Positions 49,561 through 62,300 of a DNA stretch of 64,000 nt are shown here, in pieces (position 1 is the stretch's first letter; each line of letters begins with the position of its first letter). The notes under the pieces are model-generated. The model searched no databases and had not been told where the DNA came from. It saw only the letters and a list, made by a program, of their open reading frames with translations. The position numbers and the translations under genes are program-made. Origin of the DNA: Harmonia axyridis (taxonomy: Eukaryota; Arthropoda; Insecta; Coleoptera; Coccinellidae); assembly GCF_914767665.1 (NCBI RefSeq), contig NC_059504.1:5644501-5708500 (forward strand), written 5' to 3'.

Positions 49561-50397
49561 ATTTGATTTCTTCAATGTTTTTTTTTGGTTGTAAGCACGA
49601 CATAATATTGTATTTTGTATAACTAAAATAAAAATTGCATATCTACTTTTGTTTACTACACTTACAGATTCGGGTTAAAATAATGTAACTTAAATTTATC
49701 TAAAATTGTAAATCTTAAAGATTTGAGTTCCTAAGTAGAAATGAATACGTTTTTTGAATTCAGGACATTAAATTGATAATGAATAAGCTGAAAAAACCTG
49801 TTCCCTTTGTAATAAAGGTCTTCCAATTTCAGTATCCTTATTTGATCTATTTCAAACATTCTGATGTACAAAATGTGTTAAAAAAGTTTGTATCCAATAT
49901 TTTACATACGAAATTGATTTCGCTCATTCCAATTGGTTCAGGCATTTGTTTTCAAAAATGGGAATCAGATAACTGAATCTGATGTGTTTCATAGTCAGGA
50001 TCCAGCAATTACATACACTAAGTTGTTGTTACATGCTGGCGACAATAAGTTTTATCTTTTAATAACAAATCATGAACTCGTGTAATCTTTGAACTCCACC
50101 CCTCTCACTTCTTAACAGAACGTAGAATATCGACTTTGAATTCGCAGTAATCTCCTTCTTCCGATAAGCGTTAACCAGATGAAATTTTTTTCAATCCTCT
50201 GAAACAATTCATCCGAAGATGCAACTGTTGAATGTTCACTATGATCAACCGAAAATTTTTCTATAACAACTATCTCATACATTTGAAACTGTCTAATTTC
50301 TTTATGCGTTTCTGATTATCGTTTCAACCTTTTTGTGCCCAGTGACGAAGTTTATCTTTTTGATTTTTGTGACTTTGTTTGTGAGAAAAGACTTAAA
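49561..50397. other. Intergenic upstream of gene H
   Basis: AT-rich; no gene or repeat recognised. It ends in the presumed 5' leader of the transporter gene. Confidence 0.45.
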
Positions 50398-53300
50398 ATG
50401 GCTGACTTCACCAAACGACAGTGGTTGACCTTAATTGTTATTGGCATTGCTGATTTCTGCAATGCCATTTGTGTTTCACTCCAAGCTCCTTTCTACCCTC
50501 AAGAGGTGAGTTGAAATATATTTTTGTTTATAGAAACCCTCACAGAATTTTTCAAGTTGAATATCTAAAAACATCAATGTTTGTTAAAATATAATATACA
50601 CTATTGTAGGCATTTTTTGTCCAGAAATTTTCATATAATAAATATAATTATAATAAATAAAAACAAATTCAATTGTTTATCGGGGCACCATTAGAAAACA
50701 TCTCTATTTTGCTTTCATGGATAAGAAATAGGTAGTTTGAGCTCCCAGCATACGTTTTATTTTAATTAAGTCAACGAAATCTTTATTTTTGACAGCCGTT
50801 TCGAAAATGATGTTGTTACCTTTACAAAATTGAGGTTACTGTGAATGTTGGTAGTAACCTTTCTGAAGGTGACATTATCATTGTAGAAAAGGCTTTAAAA
50901 ATGAAGATTCCGTGGACTATACAGGGTGATTCACCGGGATGGTCTATTAGATGTTTATAGAAAACTAATTATAATTTTGAGCCAAAAATTTGCATATTGA
51001 GGTTTGGGACAATGATCTTTCTCTCTGAAATATTTTCAGATCTCTAAAACTCCCGGTTATACCGGAAACAGACTACTACTTCCTCATTTCAAATAGCACA
51101 CCCAGTATGTTATTGTATCATTAGATACCTTTTTTGACGACAATTTTGGCATTATGCCATACCTTGGATAAAAACTCAACGGTTCATGAGTTAATGGAAT
51201 TCTTGTAAAAAATGGTGGCGATGAGGACTCACTTTTTTTAAATTTTTCGGCAGAAAAAGCCTTTTTTGAAAAATATTTTCTTACTTTACGTTTCTGCAAT
51301 CTGCATATTTGCGGTTTGGACCAAAAATGTACAGGGTGCTCAAAGTAGATCATGAACTTGGACAACTCAAATTCATCAAAACTCAACTATCTAATGATGC
51401 AATGATATACTGGGTGTGCCATTTGAAATAAGGAAGTAGCAGTCTGTTTCCGGTATAACTGGAAGTTGTAGAGATCTGGAAATATTTTAGGGAGAAAGAT
51501 CATTGTCTCAAACACCAATATGCAAATTTTCAGCTCAAAATTATGATTAGTTTTCCATAAACATCTAAAAGGCCTTCCTGGTGAATCATACGTATATTGT
51601 GTTACATAATTAATAATCTTATTTGGCAAATCATAAAAAAAAATTGAATAATTGTTGATTAAATCTTAACCCCATGGTTCTTATATCTTATTGGTATCGA
51701 TATATGTAAGTGTTTATTCCAGCCCGTACTGTTGTTGTAATCTATTTTATAACGTGGTCTGATAGAGCCTACACTAGTACGCATTTTGTTTAGTGGAAAT
51801 CACCCAAATGGTCTTCTTTATCAATATTCGCATAATACAGAAAAACTTTCCACTAATTGCCTTTTTGAAGTTAATTGAAAACAAGAATGATGAAACAAAG
51901 ATATAAATTTCTATACCTTTTAAGCATTTTCAACCTATCACGTGGATAGCTGAAGTAATCACATTTTGGTCCAAGGAATTTTTAATTTGCGTTTGACGCA
52001 CGTTTCAACTACTAAGTTGTCAACATTAGAAGCTATAGGTATAACCCAAATAAGACGTCCCTTCCTTGAACATCATATCATTTAGCCTCCAGTTTTTCTC
52101 ACTTTTTTATTGTAATAAAGTGATCATTTGGTTTAAAACCCTACAGAAGTAATAATTCTGTATTTGTATGATGAGTTGTAAAACTTGCAGCGCGTTTGAG
52201 AGAACCTCTGACATTTTCTGAAAAATACTTTCAGATATTAAGTGTTGAAAGCTTATATGAAATGATCACGATAAATCACAGTTATCACGATAAAATACCA
52301 ACTTGGTTGTCACCAAATTACTTTATCATGTCATCAGTTTACAGTTCCTTCACGATAGCTTGATATATCTTCTGCAGACAGTGTTATGACTCAATTTACA
52401 CAATTTCTTAGGAAGTGATAACCTCTCCATTATCTTTATTTCTGATTGGAATGTGAACGAAATGTAATTGAAATTTGAAGTGTGAATCTCATTTGATTAT
52501 TACTAAGTACATACCAACATATGTACTGCTATGTATATTTATTGAATTATTATCGAAAGTCTGGAGAATTTAGGGAATAAACTAAAACTCCAAAAATGTT
52601 GAGTTCTTTATCATCCTTTCCTGACTTCACATGTTTCTATATTTTACCTAAAATAATGTTCATTCGATAATATTACCTGGATTCTTGAATAATTTTTCAA
52701 ACTGATTCCATCAGTATCTAATTTTTTTAAAATTTATATTATATATCAAACTTGTAAATAGCTTATTCGTCTATCTATCAATATTGAGTACCTACAACCG
52801 AAACTAAAAATATGAGTTTCAGACATTGTTTAGTACAATTTAAATGGAGCATTTTATGTAGATAACACTTTGATTATCGTTTGAAGCTTCAGTGCAAGTG
52901 ACCTATCAATTTGGTTCATTATTCTCAATAACAAACTTTTGGAATCGTATATGAAATTAATTTAATCCCATTTTGAATATAAAGAAAATGAATTTAATGA
53001 AATTACATCCATCTATATCTTTTCTGGAAGTAACTCAAGAATTCCACCAGATATTTTCTAAGATATCAAATTGGGAATTATTGGATTCTTTGCTAATATA
53101 TTATACATACAATCATGTAATAGTTTGGAACTTATCGTCTTTGGCATAAATTCAAATCTCTTTCGAAAAATTTGGTTATTTTTCTCAAGGATCCTGGTTC
53201 ATAACCCTTGGAGCTCATTCTCAAAAAGTAAAATGAATATTTCACCTGTAATATTTGCGATCAATCAGTCCAATACGCCGATAACTTAACTACTGCAACT

Positions 53301-56300
53301 TTCTATACAGTAGTTCTGCAACGAACGTAGCCTATAATTTCTCAAGGGGACGAAAATCTTAGGTTCTTAGGAATGGTTGGAAAAACGGAGGAAATATATC
53401 CTGATATACCTTCTTGACAATTCAGAATCGAAAGAAAGAATAAATAATGATGAGATCATTACTTTCCAGGCTGAGAAAAAAGGATGTTCAGCAACAGAAT
53501 ATGGATTTGTTTTTGGAGTATTCGAATTGGTAGTTTTTATCATAAGCCCAATATATGGTCAACATCTCAATAGAATCGGAGCCAAAGTAACTTTTAACGC
53601 TGGTATCTATACTACTGGAATCTGTGCAATTCTTTTTGGGTAAGTACAAAAATATTCAATCAATATTCTAGATATATCATTCGTTTTTCAAAACTTCGTC
53701 TAAGCTTCTAAGCATATGAAAAATGTTGTGGTCTTGTAATTCTCTAATTATTTGCTTTTTCTTCTCTTTCTATTTTGTTGCTTTTTTTTGAATGATTTGT
53801 ATATGACTTGTCCTATATTGTACTGTCTTAATGGATCAATAAAGTTTATTTTATTTTTATTTTTTATTTCAGTGAACATTGAAATCAATCTCCCTTTGTA
53901 TGAATTAATTTCTGTTTTGATTTTACAGCCTTCTTGACAGAGTTAATGGACATACTCCTTTTATAGTTCTTAGTTTTACCATAAGAATAATAGAAGCTCT
54001 GGGAAACGCTGCATTTCTCACAGCCAGTTTTGCCATCATTGCCAAAGAGTTCCCTAATAATGTGGCAGTCACTTTTGTAAGTTTTTCGATTTTTTATGCT
54101 GAAACTTCCTCTCACACTGAAAATTGACAACATTGTCTAAATTCTTCTAAAAAAGAAGAAGAAAAGAATAGATCTTGACTGTCCAAACAGTTCACCACAA
54201 CACAGGCTATACCAACTTATGCAATTTCTTGTTGAGTCCTCTGACAGTGGCGTACCCAGACCTAAGCCTTGGGGGGGAATAACGAAAAAAATTTAAAATT
54301 TTCCTTCTTTTGAATAAGTTTTCCAAAGAAGTTTGCTTACTCATAATAAGATTGTGATATATAAGGTTGTTACATATAACGCAAATTCCTTCTGGGTGGG
54401 GATATATCCCCCTTATCCCCCCCTTGGGTACGCCACTGTCCTCTGATGAGTTTTAGCACCAGTAATACATAATGTGCCCTCTCACCTCGCCTTACTATCA
54501 TGCAAACCCAAACAAAATCCTAAATATTTTTTGAGATAACCCCCTCCAAAACTAATTAAACTGATTACATCTTGATCAAAATATAACTGATAGCATTTTT
54601 CAGGCCCGTAAAAAACAACATTGCTAAAATCAAATAGAATCAACAGAATCTCGTTAAAAATCAATAGTTGAACTAGAGTAAATAAATACATACGATATTG
54701 TTTCATTTTATCGAATCCGATGCAGATTCAATTATGTCCATTGTTTGCACTCCCTTATTGGATGGATCTCCTCATCTTGGTGTTAAAATTTGCTAATAAA
54801 GGGTGTTTTTTTTAGAGCTATAGAACTTTAAAATTGCAATAAAACAACAATGGATTATTCGATTGACATGAATTTTATTTATCCGCATGATAATCTTGTG
54901 GCATTACATTTTAAATATGATTTCTGGCATATGACCGCCACGGTTGGCTCGGATGTAGTCCAATCTGGACGTCCAATTTTCGATGACTTTTTCCAAAATT
55001 TGTGGCCGTATATCGGCAGTAACACGGCGAATGTTGTCTTCCAAATGGTCAAGGGTTTGTGGCTTATCCGCATAGACCAATGACTTTACATAGCCCTACA
55101 GAAAGTAGTCTAGCGGTGTTAAATCACAAGATCTTGGAGGCCAATTCACAGGTCCACAACGTAAAATTAGGCGGTCACCAAAAGTGTCTTTCAATAAATC
55201 GTTTGTGGCACGAGCTGTGTGACATGTTGCGCCGTCTTGTTGGAACCACAGCTCCGGGACATCATGGTTGTTCAATTCAGGAATGAAAAAGTTAGTAATC
55301 ATGGCTCTATATCGATCACCATTGACTGTAACGTTCTGACCATCATCGTTTTTGAAGAAGTACGGACCAATGATTCCACCAGCCCATAAAGCGCACCAAA
55401 CAGTCAGTTTTTCTGGATGTAACGGTGTTTCGACATACACTTTAGGATTAGCTTCACTCCAAATGCGGCAGTTTTGTTTGTTGACGTAGCCATTCAACCA
55501 GAAGTGCTGTTCATCGCTAAACAAAATGAAATGGACGTAGTGCGCGATACGTATTCCGCACAGAACCATTATTTTCGAAATAAAATTGCACTATTTGCAA
55601 GCGTTGTTCAGGCGTGAGTCTATTCATGATGAATTCCCAAACCAAACCAAACTGAGAATAAATCACTTGACAGCTGTTAAATCGGTCGCCATTTGAACAG
55701 TAATGCCAACTTAAAGTTGTATGCCTCGAAAAAAAAACACCCGTTATGTATGTTATGATTTATGAACAGACTGAACAGAGTATAGATAAATTAGCTCAAA
55801 TAGGTATTCATTATCTTCAGGCATCTTTGGAGACATGTTTCGGTTTTGGATTAATTGTGGGACCAACTGTAGGTGGAGCACTCTTTCAACTTGGGGGTTA
55901 CACCTTACCTTTTGCTGTTATGGGATCAGCACTGTTCGCTTCTGCTGTTTTGACTGCATTTGTGTTACCCAAGTACGAGGAAGGTGTGGATAGAGAAACA
56001 AGACGTAAGTACGTTGGACGAATAACTTCTTTTTATCCCTATAATTATCAATTATATATTTTCTTGTTCCATTATTGTAAAGGTTCAAACCACAGAATGA
56101 TGTTTGAATGAATGTTATTGATCTAATAACACCTCTCCCAAGATAAAGTAGGCCAAGACCTTACTTCTAGTCATTAGATTTCAAAATGTCCTTTATATCA
56201 ATTCCTGAATAAAATGATTGATGCGTCTCTTGAGTTCAGGAGAATATGAATAGATCATTGCGGAGATAGTGGATGTACAAGGTTAAAAATGCCTTTTTTC

Positions 56301-59300
56301 ATATTGGTGGGAAGGCATAAAACTTTATGACGGGGTTGTAACTAAAGGGCGTTAAAATCCAGCACCCATCGATTTAAAAGTCCAAAGACCCTCAAAGTTG
56401 GCCCAATGCATCATTTGAGTTATAACGTTCGTGCCAACTTGATAACAAAATATAATGAAAAAGGATTACTATACAGCTGATTATTTCGAACATTTTCAGA
56501 ATCAATGACAAGAATTTTGAAAATTCCTGGGGTGCTACTAGCCACATGCAGCATCGTAGTTACCAGTATGTCTATTGGATTCTTACAAGCTACCCTAGAG
56601 CCTCATCTGCGACAGTTTATGTTGTCCCCAATGATTCTGGGTGTTATGTTTGTGATCAACGGTGGAACCTACGCGCTGACTTCAACAATTTTCGGTTGGC
56701 TTTGCGATTCTAAAATACATCCGAAGTATGTTACTGTGGTGGGTTGCTTCTTCGTAGCAGCAGGCTTTTGTCTCATAGGACCAGCTCCTTTCATACCCTA
56801 TGAAACGTAAGTACTCTTTTTTTTTTTTCAAAAGTATATTACGATACAAGAATATAGCACAGATGGTAATCATGTATGATGTAAGTGAAGCTCCGGGTCA
56901 TCGGGAATTAAAGAATGAAGAGATCAACACACTTGCAAGAGAAAGTCCTTTCATCGGCCCGGAACCTTTCTGGGGCGTAGACAAATATACTTACAAGGAA
57001 GAGTTTCAGGAGAAGAAAAAAACCGAAAGAGAAACACTCTGGCGGAATCTTCCTGGTTTAGATCACCCCAAAAAGTTTCTCCGAAACTTTGACTCTACGA
57101 GATCCAAGAAGTATCTGGATCTTAGTAAAAATATACTACACCTCCTCACTGGATTCCTCACAGGGCATTTTCGCCTTAGGAAACACCTCATAAGAATGGG
57201 TCTCGCAGAAAATGACGAATGCAGAATCTATGGGGAGGAGGAAGAAACTCCGAATCACCTGGTGATGGAATGCCTCACCATCTCTAGCTAACGCAAAACC
57301 TGCTATGGACACAAAACTTGTAAAAGTGAGGAATTAGACTCCTTGAAGCCATCCCAGATACTAGAGTTCATTAGAACTCTGGAACTGGAAGGCTAGCTGT
57401 AGATCACGTTATGGAGAGAATAGCTCAGATGGGGGCACAATAGACCATTAGGTCGCAGTGAAACGGAATCTCCTTAATTAAATCTAATCTAACGCAGTTT
57501 TCAATTTTTTTTAGGACTCTTTGGTTGACTATATCGGGACTTGTATTACATGGATTAGGAATGGGTTCCCAACTAGTAGCATCATTTTCCGATGCCTTGA
57601 GAACAAGTGTGTAAGTATTATAATAAAAATCTCAAAATAGTGTGTAAGTGTCATAATTAGGATAATTCGTTAAATATCGACCAAAAATTATATTCATATT
57701 TCATTCCCAACTTGCAACCAACATTACACTTCATCAGGATCTAGTGTATTGAGGATAGCATACGAAAAGAAATTGAAGAATATCTTTACGTTTCTAAATA
57801 TTATTAATTGTTATCAAACAGTATAACTGGTTTAGTACGCCAACTGTCGAAAGTGAATTATAGTTTTACTACTACACATATGACATTCCTCTTCATTGCA
57901 ATATTGAAGACTTTCACGTCCAGATTTTTCAACAGATTTTAATAATTTTTCAACGTTTCACTTCAAACTACTTTAGCTGAAAATCCGTCCAAACTATGTT
58001 TGATTTTACTTTTGAAAAATATGACTTTGAACTGTTGATTCATTAGACGGTCCGACAGTCTGAGGATAAGTACAGGGTGTCTCAAATTCGATGCTCACTG
58101 AAAACATCTCGAGAAATATAAGAAAAAATCTTTAGGGATGGCACTTTTAAAAACCCAATAACAGGGTGCTTTTCGACAAATCTACGTCTTAAAAATGTGC
58201 GTTGAAAAATATAGGGTGTCCTATTTAGCGATTTTCTACAATATTCTCTGAATTCATTCAGATTTACTATAATATCGTTCGACATTTTCTTGGATTTTCT
58301 TTGACAAGCAATGTTTCTGAATCCATTGGGTAGGATATTGAATAAGTTTATTGCCATACATTCTACAGATTTTTCCGTTAACTCAATAACATGGGTAGGA
58401 ACGTGAAAAGCATATTTTTTGTAAAGGGTGTTTCTTTAGAGCTATAGAACTTTAAATTGCAATAAAACAACGATGGATTATTCGATTGACATGAATTTTA
58501 TTTATCTGCAAAATAATCTTGTGGCATTACATTTTAAATATGATTTCTGGCATATGACCGCCACGGCTGGCTCGGATGTAGTCCAATCTGGACGTCCAAT
58601 TTTCGATTAATTTTTCCAACATTTGTGGCCGTATATCGGTAATAACACGGCGAATGTTGTCTTCCAAATGGTCAAGGGTTTGTGGCTTATCCGCATAGAC
58701 CAATGACTTTACATAGCCTCACAGAAAGTAATCTAGCGGTGTTAAATCACAAGATCTTGGACGCCAATTCACAGGTCCAAAACGTGAAATTAGGCGGTCA
58801 CCAAACGTGTCTTTCAATAAATCGATTGTGGCACGAGCTGTGTGATATGTTGCGTCGTCTTGTTGGAACCACAGCTCCTGGACATCATGGTTGTTCAATT
58901 CAGGAATGAAAAAGTTAGTAATCATGGCTCTATACCGATCACCCTTGACTGTAACGTTCTGGCTATCATCGTTTTTGAAGAAGTACGGACCAATGATTCT
59001 TCCAGCTCATAAAACGCACCAAACAGTCAGTTTTTCTGGATGTAACGGTGTTTCGACATACACTTTAGGATTAGCTTCACTCCAAATGCGGCAGTTTTGT
59101 TTGTTGACGTAGCCATTCAACCAGAAGTGCGCTTCATCCCTAAACAAAATAAAATGGACGTAGTGCGCGATACGTATTCCGCACAGAACCATTATTTTCG
59201 AAATAAAATTGCACTATTTGCAAGCGTTGTTCAGGCGTGATTCTATTCATGATGAATTGCCAAACCAAACTGGAAATAAATCACTTGACAGCTGTTAAAT

Positions 59301-62300
59301 CGGTCGCTATCTTGAACAGTAATGCCAACTTAAAGTTGTACACCTCGAAAAAAAACACCCGTTATTATTCGTTTTTCTGTAAATATCAAAATAGTGAATT
59401 TGTTTAATAATTTTTCTTCTGAATTATTATATTGAATTTTCCTTTAGGGCAAATGGATTTCCCAACAGTATCGAAACCTACGGTTTGGTGTCTGGATTAT
59501 GGACGAGTACCTTTGCGCTTGGAGCCTTCATCGGTCCATCCATAAGTGGAATCCTTTATGATAGTGTTGGTTTTCGCCATGCCAGTATGTTTATCGTGGG
59601 GGTACACATCTTGGTCGGACTGACGGTGATGATCTTCATGCTATTTCAACGTTCCAAGCCTAATTACGTTGAGCTCAAAGACGATAAATTACCACCTAGC
59701 ACGGATGACTCAAATGCTAGGGGAAAAACCATGCCGTCTAATATTACAGATAGCGTGAAGAGGTAAGGATAAGATAATGAGTTCCTCATCATAGTTCTTT
59801 TTTGTTGTACCATCTTACACGATGGTGAAAACGCTGGGAATTTCTTTTCGATATTACTATATTTTGTGATATGAGATGTGATCAGTTTTCACTTTTCGAC
59901 AATAACTTCATAATAATTATGAATAGTATAGCTTCGTTTTGATTTGATTACCTTTTGGATGATATTGAATTTCCAGTAGTAGTCATAATGATGAAGAATT
60001 GTTAATAATCAAAGTTTTCTACTTTGAAAACTGAATTTATATTCAAATTGCGATTAATATTATATTAGGTGTACAACTTTTATTCCGCCGTTTTGCATTA
60101 GATGGCTGTCGAAATATATAGAGATATATACAGGGTGGCCATTTGAAAACGAAACAGACGAGATTACAGACGAAATAAAGTTTTTCGATAGAAATGCTCG
60201 GACAGATCGATTTCTGTTTCGAGGGGGACAATTTAAGATGTAGGTTACGGACGCATAGCGCTTCCACCCTTGCTGCTACAACCCCCACCCCCAATTTTTG
60301 AATAGGGAAGATGGGGTGAGTGATACCTCAATTTAAAGGTATTTTTATACTGATTTCAGCACAGTAATTGTTTTTTCATTTTATGCATTAGTTCTCAAAA
60401 TATTCATGCGTTAGTTAGTTAAGAAGGAAGCCACAGTCATGTTTGTTTTGAAGCTCAAAATGTCGATTTTTCACAAAACACTACAAGTGCCATGAAAACA
60501 CCACTTCATTTTCAAATACTTAGTTAAGAATATTTCGAGAACTAATGCATAAAATGAAAAAAAAAATACTGTGCTGAAATCAGTATAAAAATACCTTTCA
60601 AATGAGGTATCACTCACCCCATCTTCCCTATTCAAAATTTGGGGGTGAGGGTTGTAGTAGCAAGGGTTGAAGCGCTATACGTCCGTAACCTACATCTTAA
60701 GTTGTCCCCCTCGAAACAGAAATCGACCTGTCCGAGCATTTCTATCGAAAAACTTTATTTCGTCTGTAATCTCGTCTGTTTCGTTTTCAAATGGCCACCC
60801 TGTATATGTCATACAATAAGCTTGGGTATTTTTAAACATAACGCCATCGAAATATTAGTCGATTTGTAACTGCATCATAAAGTTATTCTCGATTAAACAT
60901 GTCAGCTGACGAGCCAAATTCTCATCATTTGGGGGAACTTTTATATGTTCTGCTTTAATATGAAGAAATCTGCGGATGAGGCTCATCGAATGCTCTCAAA
61001 TACCTATGATGAGGCCGCTTTTAGTGAAAGAACGTGTCGAAAGTGGTTTCAACGCTTCAAGAACGGTGATTTTGACGTCGAAGACCAGCGTGTGGCAGTG
61101 GAGGAGAGAAGATTTTCGAAGATACAGAATTGGAGGCATTACCTGATCAAGACTCATGTCAAAAGCTATAAGAATTGGCAGGATCATTGGGAGTGACGCA
61201 ACAAACCATTTCAAAACGCCTGAAAATCATGGGAATGATTCAGACACCAGGAAACTGGGTGCCGTACGAGAGATGTTGAACGGCGTTTGTTTGCTTGTGA
61301 AAAGCTGCTTGCAAGGCAAAGACGGAAAGATTTCTGCATCACATTGTGACTGGAGACGAAAAATGGGTTCATTACGAAATTCCCAAGCGCAGAAAATCAT
61401 GGAGAAATCCCGGCCATGCTTCCACATCGACGGCCAAACCGGAAATTCAAGGTTTCAAGGTCATGCTCACTATTTGGTGGGACCAGCTCGGTTTAGTGTA
61501 TTATGAGTTGTTAAAGCCGACTGCAACAATCACATGTGATCGTTATCGGACGTAATTAATGCGTTTGAGCCAAGCATTGAATGACAAACGGCGAATCGTT
61601 GAAATGGGGAGTCCTATCCCACCCGCCGTATTGCCAAGACGTTGCATCCTCGGACTATGACTTGTTTCGATCAATGGCACACGTCCTGGCTGACTAGCAC
61701 TTCCGGTTTTATGAAGAATTGAATAATTGAATCGATTCGTGGATCGCTTCAAAAGATGAACATTTTTTTAACGCGGGATTCGTACGCTTCCTGAAAGATG
61801 GAAACAAGTAGTGACCAGCGATGGACAATACTTTGAATCATAAATGTATAACCAGTTTTTCAAAATAAAACCTAGAATTTTTCGGAAAACAAAAACGGCG
61901 GAAGCAAAGTTGTACGCCTATGTACTTCAATAAGTCCACCCAATAAGAACAGTGCCAAACTTCTGAGTCTCATTAAATTTCACATCCACTGGGCTTATAC
62001 AAAAAAAATTGAATTAAAATATATATTGAACTTTTTATGATGATCATAAAAAAAAATTAAGCTACAGTTGAATGATTTTGATTATCTTCGCCGTCTGAGC
62101 GCCATGAGTTACCTAAAACAAAAATATTAAACCGTAGGGAGCCTAATTAGAACCTTGTGGCACACCATTTTTCACCAGACATGAGTAAGCTTTTTTGGAA
62201 GCTATAGATACTATTTCTCCTGTTATTAATTCTGGAAATTTTTTTTAAGGCAGTTTATCATCTAAATGAATTTTTCTTTCAGTTTGAGAAGTATCGTCAA

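Noticed and set aside
53377..53469. Upstream extension of gene H exon 2
   Set aside because: The charged sequence does not match the transporter and is separated from the exon by a clear splice acceptor; joining exon 1 at 53470 preserves the family pattern.
53780..53880. Possible LINE 3' tail (AATAAAGTTTATTTTATTTT) in gene H intron 2
   Set aside because: Only an A/T-rich tail and an AATAAA are visible, with no coding piece or duplication to support it.
55746..56111. Plus-strand frame starting at the transposon edge and running through gene H exon 4
   Set aside because: The start lies in the TA flank of DD41D copy 8. A good acceptor at 55820 and phase-compatible exons show that only 55821-56004 is coding.
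56800..57291. 163-codon frame as an extension of gene H
   Set aside because: It crosses the donor at 56807 and then encodes the tail of a LINE. The gene continues at 57515 in the correct phase.
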